Shown here: in pieces, positions 25,902-37,070 of the stretch
How positions within the stretch are numbered: position 1 is the stretch's first letter
Layout of the letters: each line of letters begins with the position of its first letter
Assembly: GCF_004343195.1 (NCBI RefSeq)
Contig: NZ_SMCR01000003.1
Location: 310,001 to 374,000, forward strand
Reading direction: 5' to 3'
Length of the DNA: 64,000 bases
DNA from: Biostraticola tofi
GTDB taxonomy: Bacteria; Pseudomonadota; Gammaproteobacteria; Enterobacterales; Enterobacteriaceae
Notes under the pieces: model-generated
The model's database searches: none
What the model saw: the letters and a program-made list of their open reading frames with translations, nothing else
Told to the model about the DNA's origin: nothing
Made by a program: the position numbers and the translations under genes

Positions 25902-26297
25902 AAAAACAGAGATTGCGTTAATTACTCGCAACTTGTAATAAAGTAATAAGATTGTTCCTATAAAGTCTATTAAAATTAATCACTTTGGCTCGATACCTGC
26001 AACCCTGACCTCAAGGCCCGTATGAGACGGGCTGCGGAGAAGCTGTTGGGTTGCAATACGTAGATTTTTACTAATAAGTTGTTGGTAAATGATAAAAATG
26101 ATTAACCCCCCGCGAAGGTGTCAGGTAAAATCAACCGGGATTACGCTTGCCGGGAATTTATCAGCATTGACTAAGTTAATCGTTTGATAAAAGTTACCCG
26201 GGCTATTGATTAAACGCTGAGCCGATGAGGCTAATGTGAGGAACCATCGCTGTATCACGCTGTCGGAAAAGCGATTTATCAATTAAGATTGCTTTAA
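25902..26297. other. Leader/promoter region of opgGH
   Basis: 396 bp, AT-rich with poly-purine tracts. It should hold the osmoregulated opgGH promoter; no convincing -35/-10 pair with correct spacing was found, and no opgC gene or fragment was recognised. Confidence 0.5.
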
Positions 26298-27896
26298 ATG
26301 ATTAAGAGCACACGCATAGGGGGGGATGTGCCAAATAATAAATTTTTCGTCAAATCACCTAAAGCGGGTCTCCGTTTGCTGGGAGCAACGGTGTTGATGT
26401 CGTTATACGCTTTGCCTTCATGGGCATTTACGATTGACGATGTGGCAAAACAGGCGCAGCAGTTAGCTGCGAAAGGCTACGAGGCTCCAAAAAGCAATGT
26501 GCCTTCCCAATTTCGTGAAATGAAATTCGCTGATTATCAGCAGATTCGTTTCAACCATGATAAAGCGTACTGGCACGATCAGCCTACGCCTTTCAAACTT
26601 GAGTTTTATCACCAAGGGATGTATTTCGATCTGCCGGTCAAGATTAACGAAGTGACCGCCACCACGGTTTCTGAGATCAAATATTCCTCGGACCTGTTCA
26701 ACTTCGGCTCGGTGAATCATGACCCTGAAGCGGTCAAGAATCTGGGTTTCGCCGGATTTAAAATCCTTTATCCCATTAATCAGGCGGATAAGAGCGACGA
26801 AATTGTCAGTATGCTTGGCGCCAGCTATTTCCGCGTTATCGGCAAAGGTCAGGTTTACGGCCTTTCGGCGCGTGGACTGGCGATTGATACGGCCCTGGCG
26901 TCCGGCGAGGAATTCCCCCGTTTCCGCGAATTCTGGATTGAGCGGCCGCAGGCCAATGACAAGCACTTGGTGATGTATGCTCTGCTCGACTCTCCAAGAG
27001 CGACCGGTGCCTACCGTTTCGTCATTTACCCTGGCCGTGATACCAGTATCGATGTGCAGGCCAGAGTCTATTTGCGTGACAAAGTTGGCAAACTTGGCCT
27101 GGCGCCGTTGACCAGTATGTTCCTGTTCGGCAAGAACCAACCGGCGACCACCATGAACTTCAGACCTGAACTGCACGATTCCAATGGTTTGTCGATTCAT
27201 GCCGGCAACGGTGAATGGCTGTGGAGACCGCTGAATAACCCGCGCCATCTGGCGGTCAGCCAGTTCCAGGTAGAAAACCCGCGCGGCTTTGGCCTGCTGC
27301 AGCGTGGCCGTTCATTTGAGGATTTCGAAGATCTGGACGATCGTTACGATCTGCGTCCAAGCGGTTGGGTTGAACCTCGTGGCGACTGGGGCAAGGGGCA
27401 TGTGGAGCTGGTTGAGATTCCGACCAATGATGAGACCAACGATAACATCGTTGCTTTCTGGACGCCGGAGAAACTGCCGGAAATTGGCAAACCGTTTGAT
27501 ATCGCCTACCGGATGCATTTTTCGCGGGATGAAGACAAAATCCATTCACCTGAACTGGGCTATGTAAAACAGACGCTGCGCTCGGCTGGTGATGTCAAAC
27601 AGTCCAATCTGGTCCGGCAGCCCGATGGCACCTCAGCGTTCCAAATGGATTTCATCGGACCTGCGCTGAAGGCGCTCGATGAGCATACACCGATAACTTC
27701 GCAAATCAGCGTGGGTGATAACGCCGAAGTGGTGGAAAACAATGTCCGCTATAATCCTGTGACGCATGGCTGGCGTCTGACACTGCGCTTGCGCGTGAAA
27801 GATGAGAAACAGCCGACTGAAATGCGCGCCGCATTGGTAAACGGCGAAACGACATTGACTGAAACCTGGAGCTATCTGCTACCTGCCAATGAATAA
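26298..27896 (+). CDS. opgG: Glucans biosynthesis protein OpgG (MdoG)
   Basis: 532 residues; E. coli OpgG is 511, the difference being about 20 extra N-terminal residues. Signal peptide [17 protein letters not shown], then [21 protein letters not shown] and the conserved blocks [41 protein letters not shown] and [16 protein letters not shown]. Periplasmic protein needed for the branching or modification of osmoregulated periplasmic glucans. The N-terminal extension contains a G7 run at 26319-26325; a downstream start cannot be excluded. Its last 8 bp overlap opgH. Confidence 0.95.
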   Translation: MIKSTRIGGDVPNNKFFVKSPKAGLRLLGATVLMSLYALPSWAFTIDDVAKQAQQLAAKGYEAPKSNVPSQFREMKFADYQQIRFNHDKAYWHDQPTPFKLEFYHQGMYFDLPVKINEVTATTVSEIKYSSDLFNFGSVNHDPEAVKNLGFAGFKILYPINQADKSDEIVSMLGASYFRVIGKGQVYGLSARGLAIDTALASGEEFPRFREFWIERPQANDKHLVMYALLDSPRATGAYRFVIYPGRDTSIDVQARVYLRDKVGKLGLAPLTSMFLFGKNQPATTMNFRPELHDSNGLSIHAGNGEWLWRPLNNPRHLAVSQFQVENPRGFGLLQRGRSFEDFEDLDDRYDLRPSGWVEPRGDWGKGHVELVEIPTNDETNDNIVAFWTPEKLPEIGKPFDIAYRMHFSRDEDKIHSPELGYVKQTLRSAGDVKQSNLVRQPDGTSAFQMDFIGPALKALDEHTPITSQISVGDNAEVVENNVRYNPVTHGWRLTLRLRVKDEKQPTEMRAALVNGETTLTETWSYLLPANE

Positions 27897-30426
27897 TCTA
27901 ACCGAACCCAGCCTCGATTATATCGAGGCTTTGCCGCTGTCCGCCGAGCAAAAACAGGCTATCAGGGCGAAAATGTTGCCGGAGGGTAACGACTCGTTAT
28001 CATCGCTGCATCACCATATCGGGGACTGCTCCCCCGGTTCGGTGACCGAGGGTGATGACGCCGCTCTGGACTCAGTTAAATCACGCCTTAACATGGCATG
28101 GCCGCAAACTATGACCCGTGAAGGGCTGCTGGCTGAAGACAGCCAGGGCCGTACGGCAATCAAATCGATGCCCTCCGTTCACCGGACTACGATGTTTCCG
28201 GAACCCTGGTTTACCAATCCGTTGGTGCGGTTCTGGGATAAACTGCGGGGCCGCACGCGTGTATCGCGCCATCCAGCTGATGAAGCGAAAAGCGAAGATA
28301 ACTGGCGCATGGTCGGTACGCTGCGCCGCTATATCCTGTTGGCGCTGACCCTTTTTCAGACCGCTATCGCTACCTGGTATATGAAGACCATCCTGCCTTA
28401 TCAGGGCTGGGCGCTTATAGACCCGCTGGATATGATCCATCAGGATTGGCTGCAGTCGGTATTGCAGCTGCTGCCGTATGTATTGCAAAGCGGGATCCTG
28501 ATCCTGTTCGCCATTCTGTTCTGCTGGGTGTCCGCCGGCTTTTGGACTGCGCTGATGGGTTTTTTGCAGCTGCTTATCGGCAAGGACAAATACAGCATTT
28601 CAGCGAGTACGACCGGCAATGAGTCTATCAATCCTGAACACCGCACTGCGCTGATCATGCCTATCTGTAATGAAGATGTGGAGCGGGTGTTCGCTGGCCT
28701 GCGTGCGACCTTCGAATCGGTTGCCGCCACCGGCCAGATTGAGCATTTCGACGTCTATATCCTCAGTGACAGCTACAATGCCGATATCTGTATTGCCGAG
28801 CAGAAGGCCTGGATGGAGCTTTGCGAGGAGACCGGCGGCTATGGCCGTATTTTCTATCGCCGCCGCCGTCGCCGGGTAAAACGCAAGAGCGGCAATATCG
28901 ATGACTTTTGCCGTCGCTGGGGCGATCGCTATAGCTATATGGTCATCCTAGATGCCGACAGTGTGATGAGCGGCGACTGCCTGACCAATCTGGTGCGGCT
29001 GATGGAAGCCAATCCCAAGGCCGGGATTATCCAGAGCTCGCCCAAGGCATCCGGCATGGATACCCTTTATGCCCGTTGCCAGCAGTTTGCGACCCGGGTA
29101 TACGGACCGCTGTTTACCGCCGGCCTGCATTACTGGCAATTAGGTGAATCACATTACTGGGGCCATAACGCCATTATCCGCGTGGCGCCGTTTATCAAGC
29201 ATTGTGCACTGGCGCCGTTGCCGGGGGAAGGCTCCTTCGCCGGATCAATACTGTCCCATGACTTCGTCGAAGCGGCATTGATGCGTCGGGCCGGCTGGGG
29301 GGTGTGGATTGCATATGATCTGCCCGGCAGTTATGAAGAACTGCCGCCCAACCTATTGGATGAACTCAAACGTGACCGGCGGTGGTGCCACGGTAACCTG
29401 ATGAACTTCCGGCTGTTCCTGGTAAAAGGTATGCATCCGGTCCACCGCGCAGTGTTCCTGACCGGGGTGATGTCCTACCTGTCGGCCCCGTTGTGGTTTA
29501 TGTTCCTGGCGTTATCGACCGCCCTGCAGGTGGTGCATACCCTTATGGAGCCACAATACTTCCTCCAGCCGCGGCAGCTGTTTCCGGTATGGCCTCAATG
29601 GCGTCCCGAGCTTGCCATTGCGCTGTTTTCCACCACCCTGGTATTACTGTTCCTGCCCAAGCTGCTGAGCGTGGTACTTATTTGCGCCAAGGGTGCTAGA
29701 GAATACGGCGGCGCAATCAGGCTGTTCATTTCCATGCTGCTTGAGATGCTGTTCTCGGTACTGCTGGCACCGGTGAGGATGCTGTTCCACACGGTGTTTG
29801 TGGTCAGTGCATTTCTGGGCTGGGCGGTACAGTGGAATTCCCCGCAGCGTGACGATGATGCTACTCCCTGGAGTGAGTCCTTCGTCCGACATGGGCCTCA
29901 GATGCTGCTTGGACTGGTTTGGGCCGGCGGTATGGCCTGGCTCGATCTGCGTTTTCTCTGGTGGCTGTCGCCTATCGTGTTTTCGCTGATCCTGTCGCCG
30001 TTTGTCTCGGTGTTTTCAAGCCGGGCCAATATCGGCCTTGCCTGCAAGCGGGCCAGTTTGTTCCTTATCCCGGAAGAATATGCACCGCCTAAAGAGCTGG
30101 TCGATACTGAAAAATACCTGCAGCTCAACCAACGGCGGATTTTGAGCGAAGGTTTTAAACAGGCAGTGATCAATCCGGCTTATAATGCCCTGGCGGTCGG
30201 AATGGCGACTGCCCGCCACGGGGTTAATCAGGCGATTGAACGCACCCGGGAAGAGAATGTTCAGTTAGCATTGCTACTGGGACCGCAGAAACTCAACGGT
30301 GATCAACGTCTGGCGGTGATCAACGACCCGGTTACTCTTAGCCGGCTGCATTTTCGCTTATGGTCCCAGCCTGAAGCCTGGCCAGCCTGGCAGCTGAGCG
30401 GTGGCGCAAAAGGACCAACTGAATAA
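27889..30426 (+). CDS. opgH: Glucans biosynthesis glucosyltransferase OpgH (MdoH)
   Basis: 845 residues; E. coli 847. Inner-membrane GT2 family enzyme that polymerises glucose from UDP-glucose into the beta-1,2 backbone of periplasmic glucans. Visible: TM helices in [20 protein letters not shown] and [19 protein letters not shown], the donor-site acid pair [12 protein letters not shown], the acidic site [27 protein letters not shown] (Q/RxxRW-like motif), and C-terminal membrane segments. The ATG at 27889 overlaps the opgG stop, giving coupling. Confidence 0.97.
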   Translation: MNNLTEPSLDYIEALPLSAEQKQAIRAKMLPEGNDSLSSLHHHIGDCSPGSVTEGDDAALDSVKSRLNMAWPQTMTREGLLAEDSQGRTAIKSMPSVHRTTMFPEPWFTNPLVRFWDKLRGRTRVSRHPADEAKSEDNWRMVGTLRRYILLALTLFQTAIATWYMKTILPYQGWALIDPLDMIHQDWLQSVLQLLPYVLQSGILILFAILFCWVSAGFWTALMGFLQLLIGKDKYSISASTTGNESINPEHRTALIMPICNEDVERVFAGLRATFESVAATGQIEHFDVYILSDSYNADICIAEQKAWMELCEETGGYGRIFYRRRRRRVKRKSGNIDDFCRRWGDRYSYMVILDADSVMSGDCLTNLVRLMEANPKAGIIQSSPKASGMDTLYARCQQFATRVYGPLFTAGLHYWQLGESHYWGHNAIIRVAPFIKHCALAPLPGEGSFAGSILSHDFVEAALMRRAGWGVWIAYDLPGSYEELPPNLLDELKRDRRWCHGNLMNFRLFLVKGMHPVHRAVFLTGVMSYLSAPLWFMFLALSTALQVVHTLMEPQYFLQPRQLFPVWPQWRPELAIALFSTTLVLLFLPKLLSVVLICAKGAREYGGAIRLFISMLLEMLFSVLLAPVRMLFHTVFVVSAFLGWAVQWNSPQRDDDATPWSESFVRHGPQMLLGLVWAGGMAWLDLRFLWWLSPIVFSLILSPFVSVFSSRANIGLACKRASLFLIPEEYAPPKELVDTEKYLQLNQRRILSEGFKQAVINPAYNALAVGMATARHGVNQAIERTREENVQLALLLGPQKLNGDQRLAVINDPVTLSRLHFRLWSQPEAWPAWQLSGGAKGPTE

Positions 30427-30455
30427 CGCGTTGTGCCGCCAGTCAACGCGAAAAT

Positions 30456-30481
30456 AAGCCATCCTTCGGGATGGCTTTTTT
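30456..30481 (+). terminator. Intrinsic terminator of opgGH
   Basis: AAGCCATCC-TTCG-GGATGGCTT with a UUCG-type tetraloop and a T-run, 30 bp after the opgH stop. Confidence 0.92.
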
Positions 30482-30626
30482 ATGGACATAATAAAGCTTG
30501 CGTCACAAAGCTCGGCATCTACATTAGATTTACTTAACAAATAGTTTAAAAGTTAGCATTAAATGTGACTCGTCTATCTTTTTACATCGCTAAAATCGCG
30601 ACACTTAAAGGAACCCAGGATTTTCA

Positions 30627-31286
30627 ATGCGCAGTGACTTAACATTTATAATGAAAAAGCTCGGGGTCTTTGCGATCTATGGGCTGGTGTTGTCGTTATT
30701 GTTCTCGCTACTATTTATTGATGCCATAGTACTGAATGATATCGTTAAAGAATCATCATTAACTGAAGTGGCCCAGGAGCTGTTGCTGTTGGCCATCATT
30801 CTGTTACACCTGAGTCTGTGCCGGGATTCGGCATCACGTTATGCCAGTAGTCTGGTCGCTGGCTTCTTCGCCTGCATGTTGATACGTGAGATGGATTTTG
30901 CTTTCGATGCGATTAGCCACGGTTCATGGGTGTGGGCCGCTTTGGCGGTCACCCTGGTCTCGGTAATCTATGCCGGCACATCACCGTCGAAAACCGTACG
31001 GGGGGTGGCTGCGTTGTTCCGACACCCCAGTTACGGATTACTGCTGGCCGGCCTGCTGAACGTGCTGGTGTTCTCTCGGTTGTTTGGCATGGGGGATCTG
31101 TGGCGGGCGGTGCTGGATGATGGGTATATTCGTACGGTGAAAAACGTGGCGGAAGAGGGTAGCGAACTGTTTGGCTACGGTCTTTGTCTGCTGGCGACGC
31201 TATCGTATGTGATTGACCGGCGCAAGCTCAACAGACTGGCAGCCGACAACGTTAAACAGCGCTCACAGCCTCACGCTCAAGGTTGA
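30627..31286 (+). CDS. Unrecognised polytopic inner-membrane protein
   Basis: 219 residues with about six hydrophobic segments (for example LGVFAIYGLVLSLLFSLLFI and GLLLAGLLNVLVFSRLF). A conserved-looking acidic patch EEGSELFGYGLCLL near the end and RDSASRYASSLVAG in the middle are not motifs I recognise. No signal peptide cleavage site. It is followed after 2 bp by the YceK-like frame and probably cotranscribed with it. In E. coli this position holds yceK, then msyB. Confidence 0.7.
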   Translation: MRSDLTFIMKKLGVFAIYGLVLSLLFSLLFIDAIVLNDIVKESSLTEVAQELLLLAIILLHLSLCRDSASRYASSLVAGFFACMLIREMDFAFDAISHGSWVWAALAVTLVSVIYAGTSPSKTVRGVAALFRHPSYGLLLAGLLNVLVFSRLFGMGDLWRAVLDDGYIRTVKNVAEEGSELFGYGLCLLATLSYVIDRRKLNRLAADNVKQRSQPHAQG

Positions 31287-31288
31287 TT

Positions 31289-31384
31289 ATGGCCAAACTG
31301 TGTTTTCTGGTCGTCGCGGTGCTGTCGCTGGTAGTGGATACGCTGCTGCTGCCGGTGGATATGCGCTATGGGCGATACGAATAA
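31289..31384 (+). pseudogene. yceK: YceK-like C-terminal fragment (31 codons)
   Basis: ATG at 31289 behind AAGG opens a 31-codon frame. Its end, LSLVVDTLLLPVDMRYGRYE, matches the end of E. coli YceK (FSLVFDTLLLPIDIHHGPYE in K-12, from memory), and E. coli has yceK at this locus. The lipobox and N-terminal half (E. coli YceK is 75 residues) are missing. The ribosome site and intact frame mean a short functional product is possible; otherwise it is a remnant. Confidence 0.6.
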
Positions 31385-31466
31385 CACCAGCGCTGTCAGC
31401 CGGCTGGGGCCTTGCCTCGGCCCAGCCGGCGTTGATCATCAATCAACCGTACCCCCTCCTGGCTAA

Positions 31467-31847
31467 TCAGCGAGCGTCCCATTCGTCGGATGCTGCCTGG
31501 CCTTCTTCGGTATCCAGCGACGGCTCGTATTGATATTCCCCCTCATCCCATTCATGCAGCGTATTCTCTTCAAGCCATTCCAGTCGCAATTCCGACTCAT
31601 CAAAATCTCCGTCAAATATCGCCTGTGCCGCTTCTCCGGTCCTGAAGGGAAACGTCTCGGGCGCTTCATTTTCGTCAGCCAGGAATTCGGCTTCCCACAT
31701 AATCTCACCATCCTGCATGACATACTTCTGCAGGCTGAACTGGGCTACTGAGGGGTTCTCATCCTGATCGACGATGTCCCGCGACGCTTCGATAAATTCC
31801 TCACGGGCCACATCGATGGCTTCTTCCAATGTTGCGTACATGCTCAT
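31467..31847 (-). CDS. msyB: Acidic protein MsyB
   Basis: 126 residues; E. coli MsyB is 124. Very acidic: MSMYATLEEAIDVAREEFIEA, YVMQDGEIMWEAEFLADENE, GEAAQAIFDGDFDE and EENTLHEWDEGEYQ align throughout. MsyB was found as a multicopy suppressor of secretion defects in secY and secA mutants; the mechanism is unclear. Transcribed leftward, convergent with the upstream membrane protein and in line with mdtG. Confidence 0.95.
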   Translation of the reverse strand: MSMYATLEEAIDVAREEFIEASRDIVDQDENPSVAQFSLQKYVMQDGEIMWEAEFLADENEAPETFPFRTGEAAQAIFDGDFDESELRLEWLEENTLHEWDEGEYQYEPSLDTEEGQAASDEWDAR

Positions 31848-32019
31848 TATGGATCTCCTGTCATCTGGACGTAGGTTTGTCCGGCCTGGCTTAAGGCAGC
31901 GGCGTAAGGTAATTGTTGTCGCAGTTTGAAAAGTTGCAAGTCGATGAGAGGGATTGCCGTCGGGTTTTTTTCAGCATTCGGCTGTCGGCGCTGAAATGCG
32001 AGGGGATATGCGGCCCAAA

Positions 32020-33246
32020 TCAGTCGTTGGGCAGGCGGATACGGGCCGGTTTACGCTGCAGCGTCCACCAGGAATAAACCACATTGAACATCACCACGCC
32101 GGCGGTGACGCAAAACACCGCGCGAAAACCATAGCTGGCGGAGACCATCGCTCCAATCAGTGGTCCGCTGACGTTACCTACATCACGAAAAGACTGGTTG
32201 TAACTGAAGATCCTGCCTGCCACTTGATTGGTCGCATTGTAAATCAGCAGGGTCTGCACCGCCGGCAGCATCGCGCCATCGGCGGCGCCGAGCAGAAAAC
32301 GCAGCACTCCCAGCTGTAACGGGGTCTGCACAAAAGCCATCGGGATGAGTAGCAGCACGGAAATCGCCATCATCGCCACCAGGATACGCTCCGGACCTAT
32401 CCGGTCGCCCAGCTTACCCAGTCGAGGCGCACTCAGCAGGGCGGCTACGCCCGGCACTGCAGCTATCATGCCGCTGACAAAGGCCAGATTATTGATATTC
32501 CCGGCCAACTCACGGACATATAACGTCAAGATTGGCGCGATCGAGCCGGTGGCCACCTGGATGATCATGGTAGTGATAAACAGACTTATCACCAGCCGGG
32601 GATTTTTCAACGTGGCAAACACCTGGCGACCGCTGAGCATGTCTTTCTTCAGTACTGGGGTAAAACGTTCGTTAACCCACAGCAGCGTGGTGATAAAGCA
32701 GATGAACAGCACCACCGCGGTAATGTAAAATACCAGGCGCAGGCCATAGGCATCCGCCAGCACGCCGCCGATAAGCGGCCCGAGCAGTGCGCCGCTGACG
32801 GCTCCGGTAGAAAGCGTTCCCAGCGCCCAGCCGCTCTTGTTACGCGGCACTTGTGTGGCAATCAGCGCATTGGCATTGGGGACGAACCCGCCAAGCAGGC
32901 CAAGTAGCGCTCTTAATATCAGCAACTGCCATACATTCTGCGCCAGTCCCATCAGCACCATGACAACCGACATGCCCAGCGCCGACCTGAGCAGCATCAG
33001 TTTACGGCCTTTCCGATCGGCTAACGCCCCCCAGAAGGGGGAAGCGATAGCTGAAAAAAGGAAAGTAATGCTGAAGACCGCGCCGGACCAGAGATTTAGG
33101 CTTTCAGGGTCGGTAACGCCGAGTTGTTCAACATACAGAGGCAGGAATGGCATAACCAAACTGAAAGCGGCACCGGTCAGAAAACATCCCAGCCAGGCAA
33201 TATAGAGATTACGTTTCCAATTGATTAACTCGGGTTCAGGCGTCAT
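32020..33246 (-). CDS. mdtG: MFS multidrug efflux transporter MdtG
   Basis: 408 residues, exactly the E. coli length, with 12 predicted membrane segments. MFS motif [13 protein letters not shown] lies between TM2 and TM3, and the second-half copy is [14 protein letters not shown]. The start [20 protein letters not shown] matches the family. Proton-driven efflux of drugs such as fosfomycin is known for the E. coli protein, which is part of the marA/soxS regulon. A marbox was not looked for in detail. Upstream is lpxL in the same direction. Confidence 0.97.
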   Translation of the reverse strand: MTPEPELINWKRNLYIAWLGCFLTGAAFSLVMPFLPLYVEQLGVTDPESLNLWSGAVFSITFLFSAIASPFWGALADRKGRKLMLLRSALGMSVVMVLMGLAQNVWQLLILRALLGLLGGFVPNANALIATQVPRNKSGWALGTLSTGAVSGALLGPLIGGVLADAYGLRLVFYITAVVLFICFITTLLWVNERFTPVLKKDMLSGRQVFATLKNPRLVISLFITTMIIQVATGSIAPILTLYVRELAGNINNLAFVSGMIAAVPGVAALLSAPRLGKLGDRIGPERILVAMMAISVLLLIPMAFVQTPLQLGVLRFLLGAADGAMLPAVQTLLIYNATNQVAGRIFSYNQSFRDVGNVSGPLIGAMVSASYGFRAVFCVTAGVVMFNVVYSWWTLQRKPARIRLPND

Positions 33247-33489
33247 AACATTCTGATAGTCAGTGGATTTCGGCGGTCAATGATAGTGCCTGAGAGGCCG
33301 GCGGTTATCGTCGGTATAGTAATAGATAAAGGATAAGTATGCGCCCTAAGCGTCCGGCAGGCAATTTTTACTAAAGTTTGATATGGTTTTTTGAGTTAAT
33401 GATTGGCGCAGCCTGAGTTCCGCGGGCTGCGCTGACGGCATGAATAACCACTCGGCCATGAGCCGTGTCATCCTTATCGCCCGATGCTA

Positions 33490-34410
33490 TCAGTAGACCG
33501 AAGGTTCACCTGGTGGACGGGTCTTGAAACGCCGGTGCAGCCACATGTACTGATCGGGGGCCAACAGAATCGCATTCTCCAGCACCTTATTCATGTAAGT
33601 GGCGGTGGCGAGTTCATTGTCCAATGGCAGGGCCTTTTCATCAGCCAGGATATAAAGTTCGTAACCTTTTCCTTCCGGCAGTCGGCGAGGGACGAAAGGG
33701 ATTACCGCCGGTTTTCCCAGACGGGCCAGCAGGTGCGTACCGGCGGTCGTTGCGGCGCGATCAACCGCGAACAGCGGAGCAAAGACACTGCTTTTCGGGC
33801 CATAGTCATGGTCGGGGGCGTACCAGATAATTTCGCCGTTTTTCAGTGCCCGCACCATGCCTTTGATGTCTGCCCGGTCAAGCATGGATTTATTCGAACG
33901 CATGCGGCCCCAGGTCTGCAGCCAATCGATAAGCTTATTATCATTCGGGCGATAAACACCAATGCCGGGATTATGGATGCCGAAAATTCTGGCGCCTAAT
34001 TCGAGCGAGAGAAAATGAAGGCCGATTAACAGCACACCCTGGTTTTTTTGCCGCGCGAGGCTGATATTTTCCAGGCCACAGACATGAAACCATTTCTTTA
34101 TCCGCCAGTCAGGCCAGAACCAGGCCATGCCGGTTTCAATGAGACCCATTCCCACAGATTCAACGTTTTTATTCAGCAGCGCTTCGCGTTCTCCTTCAGG
34201 CATATCGGGAAAACATAATTCCAGATTGCGTCGGGCAATATGCACTCTGCGCTTGATAAATCGCTTCGCCCCCCGTCCGAATGCGGTACCGATGCGATAG
34301 AGCAGAGGATAAGGCAATAACACCAGCAGATACAGGAATCCGATCCCCAGCCACGTCAGCCAGTAACGCGGATGGAGCAAAGCAGGGGTAAATGTGGGGA
34401 TGTTTGTCAT
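33490..34410 (-). CDS. lpxL: Lipid A biosynthesis lauroyltransferase LpxL
   Basis: 306 residues from the ATG at 34408-34410 ([17 protein letters not shown]), the E. coli LpxL (HtrB) length. Single N-terminal membrane segment [19 protein letters not shown], the HX4E catalytic motif HFLSLE, and [39 protein letters not shown], and [13 protein letters not shown] at the end. LpxL adds laurate to Kdo2-lipid IVA at the inner membrane. LpxP and LpxL are close homologues; position next to mdtG and trhO favours LpxL. Confidence 0.95.
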   Translation of the reverse strand: MTNIPTFTPALLHPRYWLTWLGIGFLYLLVLLPYPLLYRIGTAFGRGAKRFIKRRVHIARRNLELCFPDMPEGEREALLNKNVESVGMGLIETGMAWFWPDWRIKKWFHVCGLENISLARQKNQGVLLIGLHFLSLELGARIFGIHNPGIGVYRPNDNKLIDWLQTWGRMRSNKSMLDRADIKGMVRALKNGEIIWYAPDHDYGPKSSVFAPLFAVDRAATTAGTHLLARLGKPAVIPFVPRRLPEGKGYELYILADEKALPLDNELATATYMNKVLENAILLAPDQYMWLHRRFKTRPPGEPSVY

Positions 34411-34585
34411 GGTTTCTCGTTTGGAATATAAACGGCTCGCCACCGTCGTCAAAAAAACTGTTCTGTTAATAATTTTAGCTGTTATTTTGACATTATTTTA
34501 CTAAATCATCAGTAATGCGTGGCACATAATGTGGTATTGCATCATAGGCCACGCATTCTATAGGGGGGGAATGCAATTTCAGTGA

Positions 34586-35683
34586 TTATTCTCTGGCAAA
34601 AAGACCTTTGACATAATGGGGCTCACAGCGCAGATACTGGTCGGGCGCAATGGCGGGCGCACCGAGTCTGGCTGCCGCATGCCACGGCCAGCGCGGATCG
34701 TAAAGTATTCCACGCGCCAGTGCCACCATATCAGCTTCGCCGGTGGCGACAACCGCCTCCGCCTGTTCAGCTTCGGTTATCAAGCCTACCGCGATGGTTG
34801 CCAGACCGGTCTCTGCTTTGATTTGGCGTGCGAAGGGGACTTGATAACCGGGTCCGACCGGAATATGCTGCCGCGCGTCCAGTCCGCCACTGGAAACATG
34901 GATGTAATCACATCCCAGGGTTTTTAATGCCTTGCCCAACGCCACCGATTGCTCAATATCCCATCCGCCATCAACCCAGTCACTGCCGGAAATCCGCACG
35001 CCAATCGTGATATCCGATGAAATAGCCTGACGTACCGCCTGATAGATTTCAACCGTCAGGCGCAGACGGTTTTCCAGACTGCCGCCGTACTGATCCTGGC
35101 GTTGATTGGACAGCGGTGAAAGGAACTGATGAAGCAGGTAACCATGGGCGGCATGAAGCTCGATCAGCTTGAAACCGATGCGTTCGGCGCGCTGGGCACT
35201 GGCGACAAAGTCAGCTTTAACCTGTTTGATTTGCGCGATCGTCATGGCCTGCGGCACCAGTCCGGTTTCACCGAAGGGCAGGGCGGAAGGGGCCAGCGTC
35301 TGCCAGCCATTCTCTGTGGCGGTGATATAGCCGCCGCCTTGCCAGGGCGGCAAAGTGGAGGCTTTGCGACCCGCATGTCCCAACTGTATACCCAGAGGGA
35401 TAGCGGAGTGCCTCTTTATCTGGTCAACCACGGTCGTCAACGCCAGTTCGGTTTCATCATCCCAAAGACCCAAATCCTGCGCAGTAATACGCCCGGCAGG
35501 ATTGATGGCGGTGGCCTCAACGATCAGCAGGCCGGCACCGGACAATGCCAGATTGCCCAAATGAATGGTATGCCAGGAGGTGGCCTTGCCTTCATCGGCG
35601 GAATATTGGCACATAGGCGCAATCACAATGCGATTGGGCAGCGCTAACTGGCCAAGCCGGAAGGGTGAAAACAACTGACTCAT
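34586..35683 (-). CDS. Old-yellow-enzyme family NADH:flavin oxidoreductase (YqjM-like)
   Basis: 365 residues of the FMN barrel family. Class III (thermophilic-like, YqjM) OYE features: IAPMCQYSADEGKATSWHTIH with the Cys that tunes FMN, IQLGHAGRKAS, the substrate His pair in ELHAAHGYLLHQFLSP, and MVALARGILYDPRWPWHAA at the end. These enzymes reduce activated C=C bonds using NAD(P)H. Start at MSQLFSPFRLG with GAGG 9 nt upstream. The gene lies between lpxL and trhO, which are neighbours in E. coli, so it is probably an insertion. Confidence 0.92.
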   Translation of the reverse strand: MSQLFSPFRLGQLALPNRIVIAPMCQYSADEGKATSWHTIHLGNLALSGAGLLIVEATAINPAGRITAQDLGLWDDETELALTTVVDQIKRHSAIPLGIQLGHAGRKASTLPPWQGGGYITATENGWQTLAPSALPFGETGLVPQAMTIAQIKQVKADFVASAQRAERIGFKLIELHAAHGYLLHQFLSPLSNQRQDQYGGSLENRLRLTVEIYQAVRQAISSDITIGVRISGSDWVDGGWDIEQSVALGKALKTLGCDYIHVSSGGLDARQHIPVGPGYQVPFARQIKAETGLATIAVGLITEAEQAEAVVATGEADMVALARGILYDPRWPWHAAARLGAPAIAPDQYLRCEPHYVKGLFARE

Positions 35684-35947
35684 ACACTTTGCCTCTTTAC
35701 TGTTCATATCATTCAATGCTCGAGCTTCCAGTGTTAGCTAAAAGCAGGATCCGTCAAGCCGTCTTTATGAATTAGTCGGTTAACAGCTGTCTGCCCAGCG
35801 ATAAAAAAGCATTAAATGTGAGTTTCAAGGATGAAATTCGGCCAAAAGGGGAAGCTGTGTTCGGCGGCAGTTTGAGGTATCATGCTGCCGCTCAGGCTTC
35901 TGACCGATCTAGGTCGGTATTTTAATCGCCAACAGGAAACGTACACC

Positions 35948-37012
35948 ATGCCAGTGTTACATAACCGTGTATCCAATGAAGAATTGCGGCTGCGCATGCT
36001 CGCGGAAACCGAGCCGCGCACCACCCTCTCTTTCTACCAATATTTTCATATTGCCGATCCCCGGGCCTTTCGTGATGACCTCTACCACGCATGGGTGGCG
36101 CTGCAGGTATTTGGCCGGGTCTATATCGCCAATGAAGGGATCAATGCGCAGGTCAGTGTGCCCCAGAGTCTGTTTGAACGTTTGCGGCAGACACTGTATG
36201 CGGCCGATCCGGCACTGGCGAATCTGCGCCTGAATGTGGCCCATGAAGATGATGGGAAATCGTTCTGGGTGCTGAGGATGAAAGTCCGCCCGCGTATCGT
36301 GGCCGATGGCATCGACGATCCCAGTTTTAATCCAGCCAATGTCGGTCATTATCTGCAGGCTGCTGAGGTTAATGCCATGGCGTCTCGTCCGGATACACTG
36401 TTTGTCGATATGCGTAATCATTATGAATATGAAGTGGGTCACTTTGATAACGCGATTGAAATCCCCTCCGACACCTTCCGCGAACAATTGCCGATGGCCG
36501 TTGAGATGCTGCAGCATGATAAAGACAAAAATATTGTGATGTACTGCACCGGTGGCATCCGCTGTGAAAAAGCCAGCGCCTATATGCTGCACAATGGCTT
36601 TAATAATGTATATCACGTGGAAGGCGGCATTATTGAATACGCCCGCCGGGCAAAAGCCGAGGGGTTGCCGCTAAGATTTACCGGTAAAAACTTTGTCTTT
36701 GATGAGCGCCTTGGCGAGCGGATTACCGATGATGTGATTGCCCACTGCCATCAGTGCGGCGTCCAATGCGACAGCCATACCAATTGTCGCAATCAGGGAT
36801 GCCATCTCCTGTTCATCCAGTGCCCAGCCTGTGCGGAAAAGTATCAGGGCTGCTGCAGTGTTACCTGTCAGGAAGAACTGGCGTTACCTTTTGCCGAGCA
36901 GCGCGCCCGCAGGGCAGGTCGCGAAAACGGCATGAAAATATTCAATAAATCACGCCAGCAATTGCGCAACACCTTGCCGGCGGCAGACACTGACGACAAG
37001 CAGGCTAAGTGA
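35948..37012 (+). CDS. trhO: tRNA uridine(34) hydroxylase TrhO (YceA)
   Basis: 354 residues; E. coli 350. TrhO carries out oxygen-dependent hydroxylation of U34 in tRNAs to ho5U. An N-terminal acylphosphatase-like domain ([25 protein letters not shown]) is followed by a rhodanese domain with catalytic [11 protein letters not shown] near residue 185 and a C-terminal Cys cluster [19 protein letters not shown] and [12 protein letters not shown]. Start [17 protein letters not shown] by homology. Confidence 0.96.
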   Translation: MPVLHNRVSNEELRLRMLAETEPRTTLSFYQYFHIADPRAFRDDLYHAWVALQVFGRVYIANEGINAQVSVPQSLFERLRQTLYAADPALANLRLNVAHEDDGKSFWVLRMKVRPRIVADGIDDPSFNPANVGHYLQAAEVNAMASRPDTLFVDMRNHYEYEVGHFDNAIEIPSDTFREQLPMAVEMLQHDKDKNIVMYCTGGIRCEKASAYMLHNGFNNVYHVEGGIIEYARRAKAEGLPLRFTGKNFVFDERLGERITDDVIAHCHQCGVQCDSHTNCRNQGCHLLFIQCPACAEKYQGCCSVTCQEELALPFAEQRARRAGRENGMKIFNKSRQQLRNTLPAADTDDKQAK

Positions 37013-37020
37013 TGCGTTGC

Positions 37021-37046
37021 GGTCCCGGCGCTAAAGCGACGGGACC
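37021..37046 (+). terminator. Possible hairpin downstream of trhO
   Basis: GGTCCCG / CGGGACC inverted repeat 8 bp after the trhO stop and between convergent genes, without a T-run, so only a weak candidate. Confidence 0.35.
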
Positions 37047-37070
37047 GGCGATAGCCGTTTCAAGGCGTCG

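Noticed and set aside
26463-27248. 261-codon frame opposite opgG
   Set aside because: Long but antisense to a strongly conserved gene; typical shadow frame in GC-rich coding DNA.
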